Below, piece after piece: positions 17,698-27,401 of a DNA stretch of 64,000 bases. The notes beneath the pieces are model-generated. The model had not been told where the DNA came from. It made no database searches and worked only from the letters and a program-made list of their open reading frames with translations. The stretch's first letter is position 1. Each line of letters starts with the position of its first letter. Source of the DNA: CBDCAS01 sp965214015. Its GTDB lineage: Bacteria; Pseudomonadota; Gammaproteobacteria; Coxiellales; Coxiellaceae. Location of the stretch: positions 335,893-399,892 of the forward strand of contig CBDCAS010000022.1 in assembly GCA_965214015.1 (NCBI GenBank). Reading direction: 5' to 3'. The position numbers and the translations under genes were made by a program.

Positions 17698-20600
17698 CTT
17701 TGAAACTATTTGTTCAATAGCTGCTATTTTTTGATTCACGTCATTTGCTTTTATTGTAAACTTTAATTTATTAGCACCTTGCAATTGGTAAGTGTGCGGT
17801 TGAGTTTGAATAAGGTGCACTATTTTTTGTGGATCGATGGTAGCTTGTTCATTGAATTGAAGCCAGCCACTCTCTTTGGTGATATCAATTTTTTGAATCC
17901 CCAGTGGCATCGTTTTTAATTTTAAATGCGCTAGACTAAACAAAGTTTGTGTCACTATAGGTAGTAATCCAAATCGATCGATCATTTCTGCTTTTAGATT
18001 TTGTATTTCATCAGCTCTACTACAGCTTGAGAGACGTTTATACAGTGTTAAACGAATATTGACATCAAATACATAGTCACTTGGAATTAACGCTGATTCA
18101 TGTAAATCAATTTCAGGACCTGAGGTAAGTGTGGTTTCTAAAGAAGAATCATGGCCTGATTTAAGTGCGGTTACTGCTTCTTCTAGCAGTTCCATATACA
18201 AAGAGAATCCGATTGCTTGTATTTGACCACTTTGTGCCTCACCCAGTAACTCACCAGCACCTCGGATTTCTAAATCTTGTGTGGCTAGTATAAAACCTGC
18301 TCCTAGGTCTTCAAGATTGGCAATCGCTTCTAGGCGTTTTTTGGCATCTTGTGTGAGTGCTTTTTCGAGCGGGGTGAGCAAGTAGGCATAGGCCTGATGA
18401 TGGGAACGACCCACGCGTCCACGTAATTGATGAAGCTGTGCTAATCCAAATCGATCGGCGCGATTAATAATAATCGTATTGGCGCTGGGCACATCAATGC
18501 CTGATTCAATAATAGTTGAGCATACTAGCACGTTATATTTTTGATGATAAAACGCCGACATAATATGCTCTAGTTCACGTTCTCGCATTTGACCATGTGC
18601 AATGGCAATGCGCGCTTCAGGAATCAATTGTTGCAGTTTATTTGCTGTAGACTCTATAGTAGAGACTTCATTGTGAAGGAAATAGACCTGTCCGCCACGC
18701 ATAGATTCACGTAATATCGCCTCGCGAATCAGACTTGGCTGTGTTTCACGGACAAAGGTCTTGATAGCGAGGCGACGTTCAGGAGGTGTTGCGATGATTG
18801 ATAAGTCGCGTGTTCCGACTAATGACATATTCAATGTTCGAGGAATTGGAGTAGCGGTGAGCGTTAAAATATCAATGTTGGCACGTAGAGATTTTATGGT
18901 TTCTTTTTGTCGAACGCCAAAACGATGTTCTTCATCAACGATTAATAATCCTAAATTTTTAAATTTTATTTCAGGGCTTAGAAGTTTATGAGTGCCGATA
19001 ACAATATCTATCTGACCGGCTGCCATTTGTTGCTGTGTCTCTTTTTGCTCTTTTGTAGTTCGTAGACGTGATAATAAACCAATAGAGACGGGCCAATGAG
19101 CAAAACGATCTTTAAAGTTATCAAAGTGTTGTGCTGCAAGCAGAGTAGTGGGGGCGAGAATAGCCACTTGCTTGTTGCCTTGGACTGCTAGAAAAGCGGC
19201 TTGCATGGCGACCTCAGTTTTGCCAAAACCCACATCACCACAGATTAATCGATCCATAGCGTGAGGTTGGTTCATATCATGGATCACTGCATTGATTGCT
19301 TTTTTTTGATCTGGAGTTTCTTCAAAGGGAAATGCTTCACGGAAGGCGAGAAAATCTGAATCAGGTGGAGGAAATGCAAATCCTTGAGCAGCTTGGCGAC
19401 GGCCATAAATATCTAGTAGCTCTGCGGCTACATCCCGAATTTTTTGACAGGCTTTGTGTTTGATTTTTTTCCATTGAGGACTCCCTAGTTTTTGCAATGG
19501 TGCCTGTTCTGGGTTATGGCCTGTGTAGCGGCTGATCAAGTGTAGCGAAGTGACAGGCACATAGATTTTATCGTTGTCCGCATAGCCCAAAGTGAGATAT
19601 TCAGCTTCTATATGACCAGTTTTGATATGTTGTAGTCCTTGATAGCGTCCAACACCGTGGTTTTGGTGCACAACAGGAGCGCCAATAGTAAGCTCTGTGA
19701 GATTGCGAATGAGAGTCTCTGGATCGAGTGCACGCTGGGAGCGAGACTGGCGCTGTATGGGTGGTTTACCAAAGAGTTGTGATTCAGTGATGAAGGCTAG
19801 TTTATCATTACTTAAAATAAATCCCTGGTGTAGAGGGGCAACAACAATGCCAAGCTCTGTTTTGCTTTTTAAAAAATCATGATAATGGGAATAGGTAGTC
19901 GGTTGAATATGAATCTCTTTTAATAAATCTAATAAGGTTTCGCGACGACCTTCTGATTCAGCACAAAATAGGATGCGACCTTTAAATTGCGTTATAAATT
20001 GTTGGACTGCTTGTAATGGTATTTTTCGACGATGATCAATGCGCAGTTCGGTAGGTGGTTCAGTATCAAAAGTAATTTGAGCTTGTGGATCCATTAATTT
20101 AATTTGTTGAAAGGGTTTGATCGCTTGAAACCACTCATCAATGGGTAAAAATACTGTAGAGGGTTTTAGCAATGGGCGTGAAGTATCGTATCGGCATTGA
20201 TCATAACGCTCATTGACTTCTTTCCAAAATGTTTTGGCAGACTCATAAACATCGGCAGATAGAATGACTTGAGTAGAATTTGCTAAAGAATCGAAAAAGG
20301 TGTCCATACGTTCAAAAAATAAAGGTAGATAATATTCAATGCCCTGAGGGGCTTGCCCTTTTGAGATGCTTTGATAGAGTGGTGACTCAAGTGGGTTGCC
20401 TGAAAACTGAGTACGCCACTGTGAGCGAAAAAGAGCAATTCCTGCCTCTGTTAACGGAAATTCATGAGCTGGTAGAATTGAAATTGAATCAATTATACGG
20501 TCTGAACGTTGTGTTTCTGGGTCAAAAAGGCGAATGCTTTCAACAGAATCATCAAAAAGCTCGATACGAAAAGGCTGTGGTGTCCCCATGGGGAATATAT

Positions 20601-21114
20601 CAATAATTGATCCACGAAGCGCAAATTCTCCATGTGTTAGAACCTGTTCGCTATGGCGATAGCCGCTAGTAATTAATTGCTTACGTAAGTGCTCTAAATT
20701 CAACGAGTCTTGAGTTGCTAATAAAAAAGTATGTGCTTGCCGGTATTGCCAAGGTGCTAGGCGATGCATCAATGTGGGAGCAGCCGCTATAATAATCCCT
20801 TGCTGCCATTGTGTTAAACGTGACAGAGTAGCGAGGCGCTCTGATACTAGGTCTTCATGAGGTGAAAAGTGATCGTAAGGGAGTGTTTCCCAATCAGGAA
20901 ACAAAGCAATAGGCAGTTTTTGGGTAAAATATTGCAATTCTAATAAACGCTCTTGGGCGCTATGCTGATCCGGTGTAATCCAAAGGAGGGGTCTTTTTTG
21001 TTGCTCTGCAAGATGGCTGATTGCAAGACTGGTACTACTTCCCGATAAACCACCCCAACGCAATTGCTGTTGATTACTTTTGGGGATAGGGGGTGCTAAT
21101 ACACTGGATTTCAT
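17683..21114 (-). CDS. mfd: Transcription-repair coupling factor Mfd
   Basis: An 1143-residue DNA translocase (E. coli Mfd 1148) that removes stalled RNA polymerase and recruits UvrA. The N-terminal UvrB-like region, the RNA-polymerase-interacting domain (around GAPVVHQNHGVGRYQGLQHI), and the RecG-like helicase motifs are present: Walker A in CGDVGFGKTEVAMQAA, LLIVDEEHRFGVRQK, and LTATPIPRTLNMSL. The TRG-type block LHQLRGRVGRSHHQAYAYLL follows. The C-terminus converges with the helical-repeat gene, overlapping by 15 bases. Monocistronic with a weak ribosome site. Confidence 0.98.
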   Translation of the reverse strand: MKSSVLAPPIPKSNQQQLRWGGLSGSSTSLAISHLAEQQKRPLLWITPDQHSAQERLLELQYFTQKLPIALFPDWETLPYDHFSPHEDLVSERLATLSRLTQWQQGIIIAAAPTLMHRLAPWQYRQAHTFLLATQDSLNLEHLRKQLITSGYRHSEQVLTHGEFALRGSIIDIFPMGTPQPFRIELFDDSVESIRLFDPETQRSDRIIDSISILPAHEFPLTEAGIALFRSQWRTQFSGNPLESPLYQSISKGQAPQGIEYYLPLFFERMDTFFDSLANSTQVILSADVYESAKTFWKEVNERYDQCRYDTSRPLLKPSTVFLPIDEWFQAIKPFQQIKLMDPQAQITFDTEPPTELRIDHRRKIPLQAVQQFITQFKGRILFCAESEGRRETLLDLLKEIHIQPTTYSHYHDFLKSKTELGIVVAPLHQGFILSNDKLAFITESQLFGKPPIQRQSRSQRALDPETLIRNLTELTIGAPVVHQNHGVGRYQGLQHIKTGHIEAEYLTLGYADNDKIYVPVTSLHLISRYTGHNPEQAPLQKLGSPQWKKIKHKACQKIRDVAAELLDIYGRRQAAQGFAFPPPDSDFLAFREAFPFEETPDQKKAINAVIHDMNQPHAMDRLICGDVGFGKTEVAMQAAFLAVQGNKQVAILAPTTLLAAQHFDNFKDRFAHWPVSIGLLSRLRTTKEQKETQQQMAAGQIDIVIGTHKLLSPEIKFKNLGLLIVDEEHRFGVRQKETIKSLRANIDILTLTATPIPRTLNMSLVGTRDLSIIATPPERRLAIKTFVRETQPSLIREAILRESMRGGQVYFLHNEVSTIESTANKLQQLIPEARIAIAHGQMRERELEHIMSAFYHQKYNVLVCSTIIESGIDVPSANTIIINRADRFGLAQLHQLRGRVGRSHHQAYAYLLTPLEKALTQDAKKRLEAIANLEDLGAGFILATQDLEIRGAGELLGEAQSGQIQAIGFSLYMELLEEAVTALKSGHDSSLETTLTSGPEIDLHESALIPSDYVFDVNIRLTLYKRLSSCSRADEIQNLKAEMIDRFGLLPIVTQTLFSLAHLKLKTMPLGIQKIDITKESGWLQFNEQATIDPQKIVHLIQTQPHTYQLQGANKLKFTIKANDVNQKIAAIEQIVSKLRSG

Positions 21115-21196
21115 AGCTCGGCATGGTAGAAAATTGCTAAGGAAGAGTCAATGAGAATGGAGCCTAAGTGCTTATATTTAATTGAGTCAAGGTCAT

Positions 21197-22279
21197 TTAT
21201 TGGGTAACAGACTTAATAATACCGCCGCCTAAACAGACTTCTCCTTGGTAAAAAACGATCGATTGACCAGGAGTAATCGCGCGTAATGGTTGATTAAATA
21301 CAACACTAAAGGATAAGTCATTTCTTTCCAGGATTTGACAGTCAGTATCTGCTTGGTGGTAACGTGTTCTTGCTTGGCAGCTAAAGGGCAGCTTTGGTTT
21401 TATGTTTGAATGCCAATGCCACTGAGTGCCTTTAAGTTCTTTTGAGTAAAGTTGAGGATGATCATGACCTTGGCCGATAATCAAAGTGTTGGTTTTGATA
21501 TTTTTATCAATGACATACCAAGCTGCTTCGTTGGCTTCTTTCAATCCACCAATGTGTAGCCCTTTGCGCTGCCCAAGGGTATAGAACATAAGCCCTTGGT
21601 GTTGACCGATGGTTTTTCCTTCGACAGTTTGTATCTTACCAGGTTGTGAGAGCATAAATTCATTAAGAAACTTACTAAACTTTCTCTCGCCAATAAAGCA
21701 AATGCCGGTACTGTCTTTCTTATAGGCATTAGGTAATTTAGCGTGCTGAGCGATATGACGTACTTTCGTTTTTTTTAATGTGCCTAGAGGAAATAGGGCA
21801 TAGCTTAACGCACGTTGATTGAGCATATAGAGAAAATAAGACTGATCTTTTAGCGGGTCTTTGCCTTTTAGTAATTGATATTCATGTTCTTTTTTAACAA
21901 TACGAGCATAATGTCCGGTGGCTAGGTGATCTGCTCCTTGCGCTAGGGCATAATCTAATAGCGCTTTAAACTTTATTTCGCGATTACATAAAACATCTGG
22001 ATTGGGAGTGCACCCTTTGGCAAATTCATCAAGGCAATGTTGAAACACTTGGTGCCAGTATTCGTGAGAAAAATTAACTGTTTGCAACGGAATACCAATA
22101 TGGTCTGCAACCGCTTTGGCATCGCTAAGATCTTGTTCTGCAGAACAATAAGGGTCCTCGTTGTCGATTTCCCAATTCTGCATAAAAACGCCTGTGACAT
22201 GATACCCTTTTTGTTTGAGCAGCAGTGCAGTTACTGCAGAGTCCACGCCACCTGATAAGCCTACTATAACATTTTTCAT
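21197..22279 (-). CDS. mnmA: tRNA-specific 2-thiouridylase MnmA
   Basis: A 360-residue enzyme that thiolates uridine-34 of Lys, Glu and Gln tRNAs. The PP-loop ATP site GLSGGVDSAV is at residues 8-17. The two catalytic cysteines are in NPDVLCNREIKF and STGICFIGERKF. The C-terminal beta-barrel ends with RAITPGQSIVFYQGEVCLGGGII. Full family length. It lies 82 bases downstream of mfd, on the same strand but upstream in transcription order, and may be transcribed with it. Confidence 0.98.
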   Translation of the reverse strand: MKNVIVGLSGGVDSAVTALLLKQKGYHVTGVFMQNWEIDNEDPYCSAEQDLSDAKAVADHIGIPLQTVNFSHEYWHQVFQHCLDEFAKGCTPNPDVLCNREIKFKALLDYALAQGADHLATGHYARIVKKEHEYQLLKGKDPLKDQSYFLYMLNQRALSYALFPLGTLKKTKVRHIAQHAKLPNAYKKDSTGICFIGERKFSKFLNEFMLSQPGKIQTVEGKTIGQHQGLMFYTLGQRKGLHIGGLKEANEAAWYVIDKNIKTNTLIIGQGHDHPQLYSKELKGTQWHWHSNIKPKLPFSCQARTRYHQADTDCQILERNDLSFSVVFNQPLRAITPGQSIVFYQGEVCLGGGIIKSVTQ

Positions 22280-22598
22280 GGCATGATTATAAGCAAATGT
22301 GAGTTATTTCACTAGAGTCTGTTTACATGACTCTCTCGGCTGTAAAATGTATTGGATTAGCACAACTGAACAAGCTGTTTCGTTCAATAATCATGTTGTT
22401 GTACTTCAACACAGAAGTTTTGCATATTGTTCTATTAGCTTGTAGCTAACTTCGATCTAATCCCAGCAATAAACTCATGCGCATTACCTAAATATTAATA
22501 ATGGCTCTTTTATAATTCTATTTAATAAAATGTACTAATATACATCGTTAATAATCTTGTACTACTACTCTTTTCTGATGTTCAACTAAATATTATGC
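22280..22598. other. Intergenic region with degenerate repeat copy
   Basis: This 319-base gap between mnmA and pldA starts with a probable degenerate copy of the short inverted-repeat element found at 34596 and 63278. The rest is AT-rich with no open frame or terminator that I can support. Confidence 0.5.
22316..22395 (+). repeat. Probable degenerate copy of MITE-like element
   Basis: Begins AGTCTGTTTACAT, like the ends of the other copies, and contains TAAAATGTATTGG...GAACAAGCTGTTTCGTTCAATA, matching the core TAAAACGTGTTGG...GAAC.TTTTGTTCAATA of the copies at 34596 and 63278. The right end cannot be identified. Confidence 0.45.
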
Positions 22599-23417
22599 TT
22601 AAGCAATTAAAGCTATGCCAACACCAATAGCCTGTGTGCGATGATTGTATTCAAGCAAACTTTGTCCGTAGCCGTTAAAATATTGTATATATCCCTTAAA
22701 TAATTTAAGCCCAATAGGAAAACTAACAGTAACTTTATAGGTCGGGCGTTTAAAATTACGGTACATAAATGAAGCACTAAGATAACGAGAATATTCATAT
22801 TTTAATAACAATCTTCCATGTCCCATGAAATCGACAATATCACAATTATGGATATCACTAGAATTACTTTTGGCAATTAATAACCATGGTTTAATACTAA
22901 GCGAAAATTTTTTGTAGCGGATAACGTAATTCAAAAACAAACGATTCCAGCTTCGTTCTTTAGGTAGTCCTTCGCCATTTGATTCGTGTACCACACCAAA
23001 ATCAAATATATCCTTATTACCGAAAAAATGATTTAGTCGAATAAAAGCCTCTGGTTGATAATCAGTTGAGCGGAAATATTGTGATTTTTTAGCATAGAAT
23101 TGCCAATAGGATAACTGTGTGTATGCCACATATAGTTGCAGTCGGTCATCAAATATTCCAATAATTGGTGCTTTAAAACTAATTTGAAGCTTCATCTCTT
23201 GATGTTGTAATTTTTGGCCAGCTGGATTTTGATCAGCAGGATAGACTTTATAATAAGGATTGAACGTATAGTAATAAGGTAAGATATAGTTGTCTTGATA
23301 GGTACTTATTTTAAAATTGTTATCAAACAAATGCTTGTAAGCAAATACCTTATTAAAAAGTAGAAGTGATATTATACAACAAATTAATAATAAATTTTTT
23401 TTCATTAGCCTGGCCAT
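22599..23417 (-). CDS. pldA: Outer membrane phospholipase A (OMPLA)
   Basis: A 272-residue outer-membrane beta-barrel phospholipase that hydrolyses phospholipids misplaced in the outer leaflet. After a signal peptide (to FAYKH, about residue 26) comes the characteristic QDNYILPYYYTFNPY. The catalytic triad His144, Ser146 and Asn158 lies in HESNGEGLPKERSWNR with the same spacing as E. coli His142, Ser144, Asn156. AAGGAAG precedes the chosen ATG by 7 bases, which favours MARLMKK over the inner MKK start. Stands alone. Confidence 0.94.
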   Translation of the reverse strand: MARLMKKNLLLICCIISLLLFNKVFAYKHLFDNNFKISTYQDNYILPYYYTFNPYYKVYPADQNPAGQKLQHQEMKLQISFKAPIIGIFDDRLQLYVAYTQLSYWQFYAKKSQYFRSTDYQPEAFIRLNHFFGNKDIFDFGVVHESNGEGLPKERSWNRLFLNYVIRYKKFSLSIKPWLLIAKSNSSDIHNCDIVDFMGHGRLLLKYEYSRYLSASFMYRNFKRPTYKVTVSFPIGLKLFKGYIQYFNGYGQSLLEYNHRTQAIGVGIALIA

Positions 23418-24044
23418 ATTTATCTTCCTTATTTAAAAAGCCCACTGGATATTTGCTTGGGTGATTTTATCACTGAGCATTTGTTAACCTCTTATATGAT
23501 TAAATTTGTCTTCACTAATTTATAAAAATTACTGCCTTGATGCTCAGAAATTCAATATCATTATTAGCTCTAATGATTTTCACAAATCTTTCATGCATTA
23601 ACAAGCCCTCAACCATCGTATTTACTGTTATTTTGGTTAAACTGATTCGGTATTCTTTTAGTCACTAGCTTTTTACTTAGGATTTTAGCTAAAGCCACTA
23701 TAGCTTGACTCTTATTTTTACCGATAATAGTATCAATCTCCAAACCGCTTTCTATTGTTAATATTTAACATTAATCTATGTGGCTGCCCATAAAGCAGGG
23801 ATCAGTTATAATGCTTATAGTTGCGTTGCTACCTGGAGAATGAGAAATTATCATTATGATTTGAGTATTGTAATGCTATTTGTGTCAATCTAGATACTAA
23901 ACAGTTTTGGGTGATTAGATATCACATTTGTGCACCTGGGCAAGAGGGTAAAGTCGAGCCAAATCATTTACTCAATGTCAAAAGCCAATATTTTAGAGAA
24001 GGAGGAGTCGCAGAAAGCGCTTTGCTGCGTTATGATGTTGCCTC
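23418..24044. other. 627-base region of decayed transposase sequence
   Basis: No intact gene. Two separate remnants are readable: an IS30-like fragment on the minus strand and an IS701/DDE-like fragment on the plus strand, both listed on their own. The space next to pldA (23418-23600) presumably holds the pldA promoter. queA, the usual neighbour of tgt, is absent here. Confidence 0.6.
23609..23746 (-). pseudogene. IS30-family transposase remnant
   Basis: A 45-codon minus-strand frame reads GLEIDTIIGKNKSQAIVALA and continues to a stop. It matches the GDWEIDTVIGKNHKGAIVTL block at the start of the DDE domain of IS30-family transposases, with the D of EIDTIIG kept. A short deletion has removed the GDW part, and the rest of the gene is missing, so it is inactive. 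Confidence 0.6.
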
Positions 24045-24048
24045 ATGA
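23884..24048 (+). pseudogene. Second transposase remnant (IS701/DDE-like)
   Basis: The plus-strand frame VNLDTKQFWVIRYHICAPGQ continues with EGKVEPNHLL. It resembles the DDE transposase block LDTRQFWLIDYRIYDPEGDGKSKLDH, but the catalytic DYR aspartate is RY here and no transposase sequence follows. The frame ends overlapping the tgt start. Assignment is by memory of the family pattern, so it is tentative. Confidence 0.4.
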
Positions 24049-25151
24049 CTTTTAAGAACTTCCAAATAACGCATACTGACCAGTCTGCACGTCGTGGTAG
24101 CTTGCATTTTGCCCGAGGAGTGGTACAAACGCCAGCATTTATGCCAGTAGGGACTGCTGGTACTGTTAAAGCAATGACGCCTCATGAAGTGGAAACCCTC
24201 GGTGCTGAAATCATTTTAGGGAATACTTTTCACCTGATGCTGCGTCCAGGTATGGACGTCATTGCAAGCCAGAATGGGTTGCATGATTTTATGCAGTGGC
24301 ACAAGCCCATTCTTACAGATTCTGGTGGTTATCAAGTATTTAGTCTTGCACCATTGCGTACTATGACAGAACAAGGAGTTCATTTTCGTTCACCGATTGA
24401 TGGGAGTGCTGTGTTTCTTGATCCAGAACGATCGATGGCAGTACAGCGTACCCTAGGGTCTGATATTGTGATGGCTTTTGATGAATGTACGCCTTATCCA
24501 GCGACCTTTGAGCAAGCAAAACGATCCATGGAATTAAGTATGCGCTGGGCTGAACGAAGTAAGGTCGCTCATGGCACCAATAAAGCGGCTTTGTTTGGTA
24601 TTGTACAAGGGGGTATGTATTGTGATTTGCGTTCGGATTCATTGGCTGCTTTAGAAAAAATAGGTTTTGATGGCTATGCGTTGGGTGGATTATCTGTAGG
24701 TGAGCCTAAAGCCCAAATGTATAGGGTAATACAACATTTACTGCCCAAAATGCCCTTTGAAAAACCACGATATCTTATGGGAGTGGGTAAGCCGGAAGAT
24801 ATTATTGAGGCGGTGCGTTACGGTGTCGATTTATTTGATTGCGTCATGCCAACACGTAACGCACGTAATGGTCATTTGTTTACGCGTCAAGGGATTATAC
24901 GTATTAAAAATAGTAGCTATCGTCATGATCATAACCCTTTAGATAGTTGTTGTTCTTGCTATACATGTTGTCATTATTCAAGAGCTTATCTCCATCATCT
25001 TTATCGTGCTAAAGAAATACTCAGTGCGCGTCTTAATTCACTGCATAATTTGCATTATTATCAAGACTTAATGTCCAGTTTGCGTCTTGCCATCGAACAA
25101 GGTACATTAGACGCCTTTATCGATAATTTTTATCAATATTCCATAGATTAA
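24045..25151 (+). CDS. tgt: Queuine/preQ1 tRNA-guanine transglycosylase
   Basis: A 368-residue enzyme that swaps guanine-34 for preQ1 in tRNAs with GUN anticodons. It has the nucleophile and base-binding sequences LTDSGGYQVFSL and FDCVMPTRNARNGHLF, and the zinc ligands in CCSCYTCCHYSRAYLHHL. Length is typical (E. coli 375). It starts a rightward run with yajC, secD and secF, the standard gammaproteobacterial order, although queA, usually upstream, has been replaced by transposase debris. Confidence 0.97.
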   Translation: MTFKNFQITHTDQSARRGSLHFARGVVQTPAFMPVGTAGTVKAMTPHEVETLGAEIILGNTFHLMLRPGMDVIASQNGLHDFMQWHKPILTDSGGYQVFSLAPLRTMTEQGVHFRSPIDGSAVFLDPERSMAVQRTLGSDIVMAFDECTPYPATFEQAKRSMELSMRWAERSKVAHGTNKAALFGIVQGGMYCDLRSDSLAALEKIGFDGYALGGLSVGEPKAQMYRVIQHLLPKMPFEKPRYLMGVGKPEDIIEAVRYGVDLFDCVMPTRNARNGHLFTRQGIIRIKNSSYRHDHNPLDSCCSCYTCCHYSRAYLHHLYRAKEILSARLNSLHNLHYYQDLMSSLRLAIEQGTLDAFIDNFYQYSID

Positions 25152-25167
25152 TGAGAGGATCCTAGTT

Positions 25168-25524
25168 ATGTCATGGTTTAATGTGGTGGGTATTTCCAAT
25201 GCTTATGCAGCTACGACTGGTACAAGCTCTGCTGCTCAGCATCAAAGTGGTTTTTTAGGCATGTTGCCCATGCTTATTTTGATTGTTTTAGTGTTTTATT
25301 TTTTACTCGTGCGCCCACAACAAAAGCGAGCAAAAGCACAAAAAGCATTAATGAATCAGTTAGCAATAGGGGATGAGATTGTGACTATTGGCGGTATCAT
25401 CGGTAAAATTGCAAAAATGCGTGATACTTTTATAGTGCTTACTATTGCAGAAGGAGTCAATTTAACTGTGCGTAAAGCAGCAATTGAATCAGTATTGCCT
25501 AAAGGGACGATGGAAACCGACTAA
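25168..25524 (+). CDS. yajC: Preprotein translocase accessory subunit YajC
   Basis: A 118-residue inner-membrane subunit of the SecDF-YajC complex. One membrane helix (about 31-50, LPMLILIVLVFYFLLVRPQQ) is followed by the diagnostic RPQQKRAKAQKALMNQL and a small cytoplasmic beta domain (GDEIVTIGGIIGKI). GAGAGGA lies upstream of the ATG. It sits 16 bases after tgt and 2 bases before secD. Confidence 0.96.
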   Translation: MSWFNVVGISNAYAATTGTSSAAQHQSGFLGMLPMLILIVLVFYFLLVRPQQKRAKAQKALMNQLAIGDEIVTIGGIIGKIAKMRDTFIVLTIAEGVNLTVRKAAIESVLPKGTMETD

Positions 25525-25526
25525 CG

Positions 25527-27401
25527 ATGAATCGTTATTCTGCATGGCGCTATCTTTTAATTGCCTTCTTGGTTGTTTTTAGCATTATTTATGCTTTGCC
25601 TAATCTTTTTGGTGAGGATCCTGCTCTCCAGGTCTCCGCTCAAAGTAGTGGTGGTAAAATGTCTTCTACTGTGCTTAAGGTAGTTCGTAACTCATTGTCA
25701 AAGCAATCTATTCCTTATACTTCTATTCAGCAACAGACTCCGCGTGAGTTATTAGTTCGTTTTAAAAATTCTGAGTCGCAGTTAAAGGCACAAAGTGTGC
25801 TTCAAGCAAGTCTTGGTCCAAGCTATGTAGTAGCCTTAAACTTAGCACCACGAACCCCTCGATGGTTGCAAGCCATAGGGGCTGAACCTATGAAACTAGG
25901 GCTTGACTTACGAGGAGGGATTCACTTTTTACTAAAAGTTGATGTAGCGGCGATGTTAAAAGAGCGCGCCTTGAGTGATATACATGCGATAGGCCAGTCT
26001 TTGCGTGAACAGCGAGTTCGTTATGCCAGTATTCGTGCGGCAAGAGATCGAATTATCATCGTATTTCGTAAAGTGAGTGATCGTAATGTAGCACTTCCTC
26101 TATTAAAGCAACATTTTCCTTACTATACCTATCAATTAACTATGCATAATAACCAAGCGATGCTCTTGGCTGTTATGACATCGCAAGACTTGGTGAAATT
26201 AGAGCAGTATGCTGTGGAGCAAAATTTAAATATATTGCGTCATCGTGTCAATGCATTGGGTATTGGTGAGCCTGTCATTCAGCAGCAAGGTAAGGATCAA
26301 ATCAGTGTTGATTTACCGGGCATTCAAGATACGGCACGTGCTAAAAGCATTATTGGTAAAGTAGCTACCATTCGTTTGCAACTTCAAGAAACTCAACACG
26401 ATGCAATAATAGTGAAACAATCAGGGATTGTTCCCTTTGGGTCTCATTTATATACTTATCAAGGGCAGCCAGTCTTATTAAAAAATCAAATCCTTTTGCA
26501 TGGCACTGCTATTACAGGCGCTAACAGCTCAGTTGATGAAAATGGTCGACCTGCCGTAGAGATTCGCTTAAGTGGCAGTGATGTTGCCTACTTTAATAAG
26601 ATGACCGCAGCCCATATTGGCCAACCATTAGCAGTTGTTTATGTAGAAACAAAAACATCAAAGCACATGAGCCATGGGAAAATAGTGACTCAATCACATC
26701 AGGTGGAACGTGTGATTAATATTGCAACGATTCAATCAGCTCTAGGGGTGAGCTTTCAAATTACAGGTCTAAGTTCTATGGTGGAAGCAAAGAACTTGGC
26801 TTTACTATTGCGCTCTGGTGCTTATACAGCGCCGGTGACTTTTGTGCAAGAACAAGTAGTAGGCCCAAGTTTGGGTCAAAAAAATATTGCTATGGGTGTC
26901 TTATCTTGTGAGATTGGTTCCTTACTTGTGATTCTATTTATGGCCTTCTATTATCGTTTATTTGGTATGGTGGCTAACTTTGCTTTGTTAATGAATGTCG
27001 TTTTTATATTGGCCATTATGTCCTTGCTCGGTGCAACGCTGACCTTACCTGGTATTGCTGGTATTGTATTAACTGTGGGTATGGCCGTAGATGCTAATGT
27101 ACTTATTAATGAACGGATACGAGAAGAGTTAAGAAATGGTATGTCACCACAGGCGGCTATTCATTCTGGCTATGGGCGTGCTTTTTCAACCATTGTCGAT
27201 GCTAATGTCACTACACTACTTGTTGCCATTGTTTTATATGCCTTAGGAACAGGGTCAGTGCAAGGTTTTGCGGTTACCTTAATTATTGGTTTACTAACAT
27301 CAATGGTGACTGCTATCTTTTTTACTCGAGCGATTATTAATTGGATTTATGGGGGACGTACTGTGAAACAGTTGTCAATTGGAATAAAAGTGAAAGCATA
27401 G
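25527..27401 (+). CDS. secD: Protein translocase subunit SecD
   Basis: A 624-residue RND-type subunit that uses the proton gradient to help proteins leave the Sec channel. It has one N-terminal helix, a large periplasmic domain with the signature LGLDLRGGIHFLLKVD, and five C-terminal helices including GIVLTVGMAVDANVLINERIREE. Its stop codon shares a base with the GTG that I take as the secF start. Confidence 0.98.
   Translation: MNRYSAWRYLLIAFLVVFSIIYALPNLFGEDPALQVSAQSSGGKMSSTVLKVVRNSLSKQSIPYTSIQQQTPRELLVRFKNSESQLKAQSVLQASLGPSYVVALNLAPRTPRWLQAIGAEPMKLGLDLRGGIHFLLKVDVAAMLKERALSDIHAIGQSLREQRVRYASIRAARDRIIIVFRKVSDRNVALPLLKQHFPYYTYQLTMHNNQAMLLAVMTSQDLVKLEQYAVEQNLNILRHRVNALGIGEPVIQQQGKDQISVDLPGIQDTARAKSIIGKVATIRLQLQETQHDAIIVKQSGIVPFGSHLYTYQGQPVLLKNQILLHGTAITGANSSVDENGRPAVEIRLSGSDVAYFNKMTAAHIGQPLAVVYVETKTSKHMSHGKIVTQSHQVERVINIATIQSALGVSFQITGLSSMVEAKNLALLLRSGAYTAPVTFVQEQVVGPSLGQKNIAMGVLSCEIGSLLVILFMAFYYRLFGMVANFALLMNVVFILAIMSLLGATLTLPGIAGIVLTVGMAVDANVLINERIREELRNGMSPQAAIHSGYGRAFSTIVDANVTTLLVAIVLYALGTGSVQGFAVTLIIGLLTSMVTAIFFTRAIINWIYGGRTVKQLSIGIKVKA

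Noticed and set aside
27341..27400. Longer secF start inside secD
   Set aside because: The extra 20 residues lack family character; the GTG overlapping the secD stop gives the expected N-terminus.
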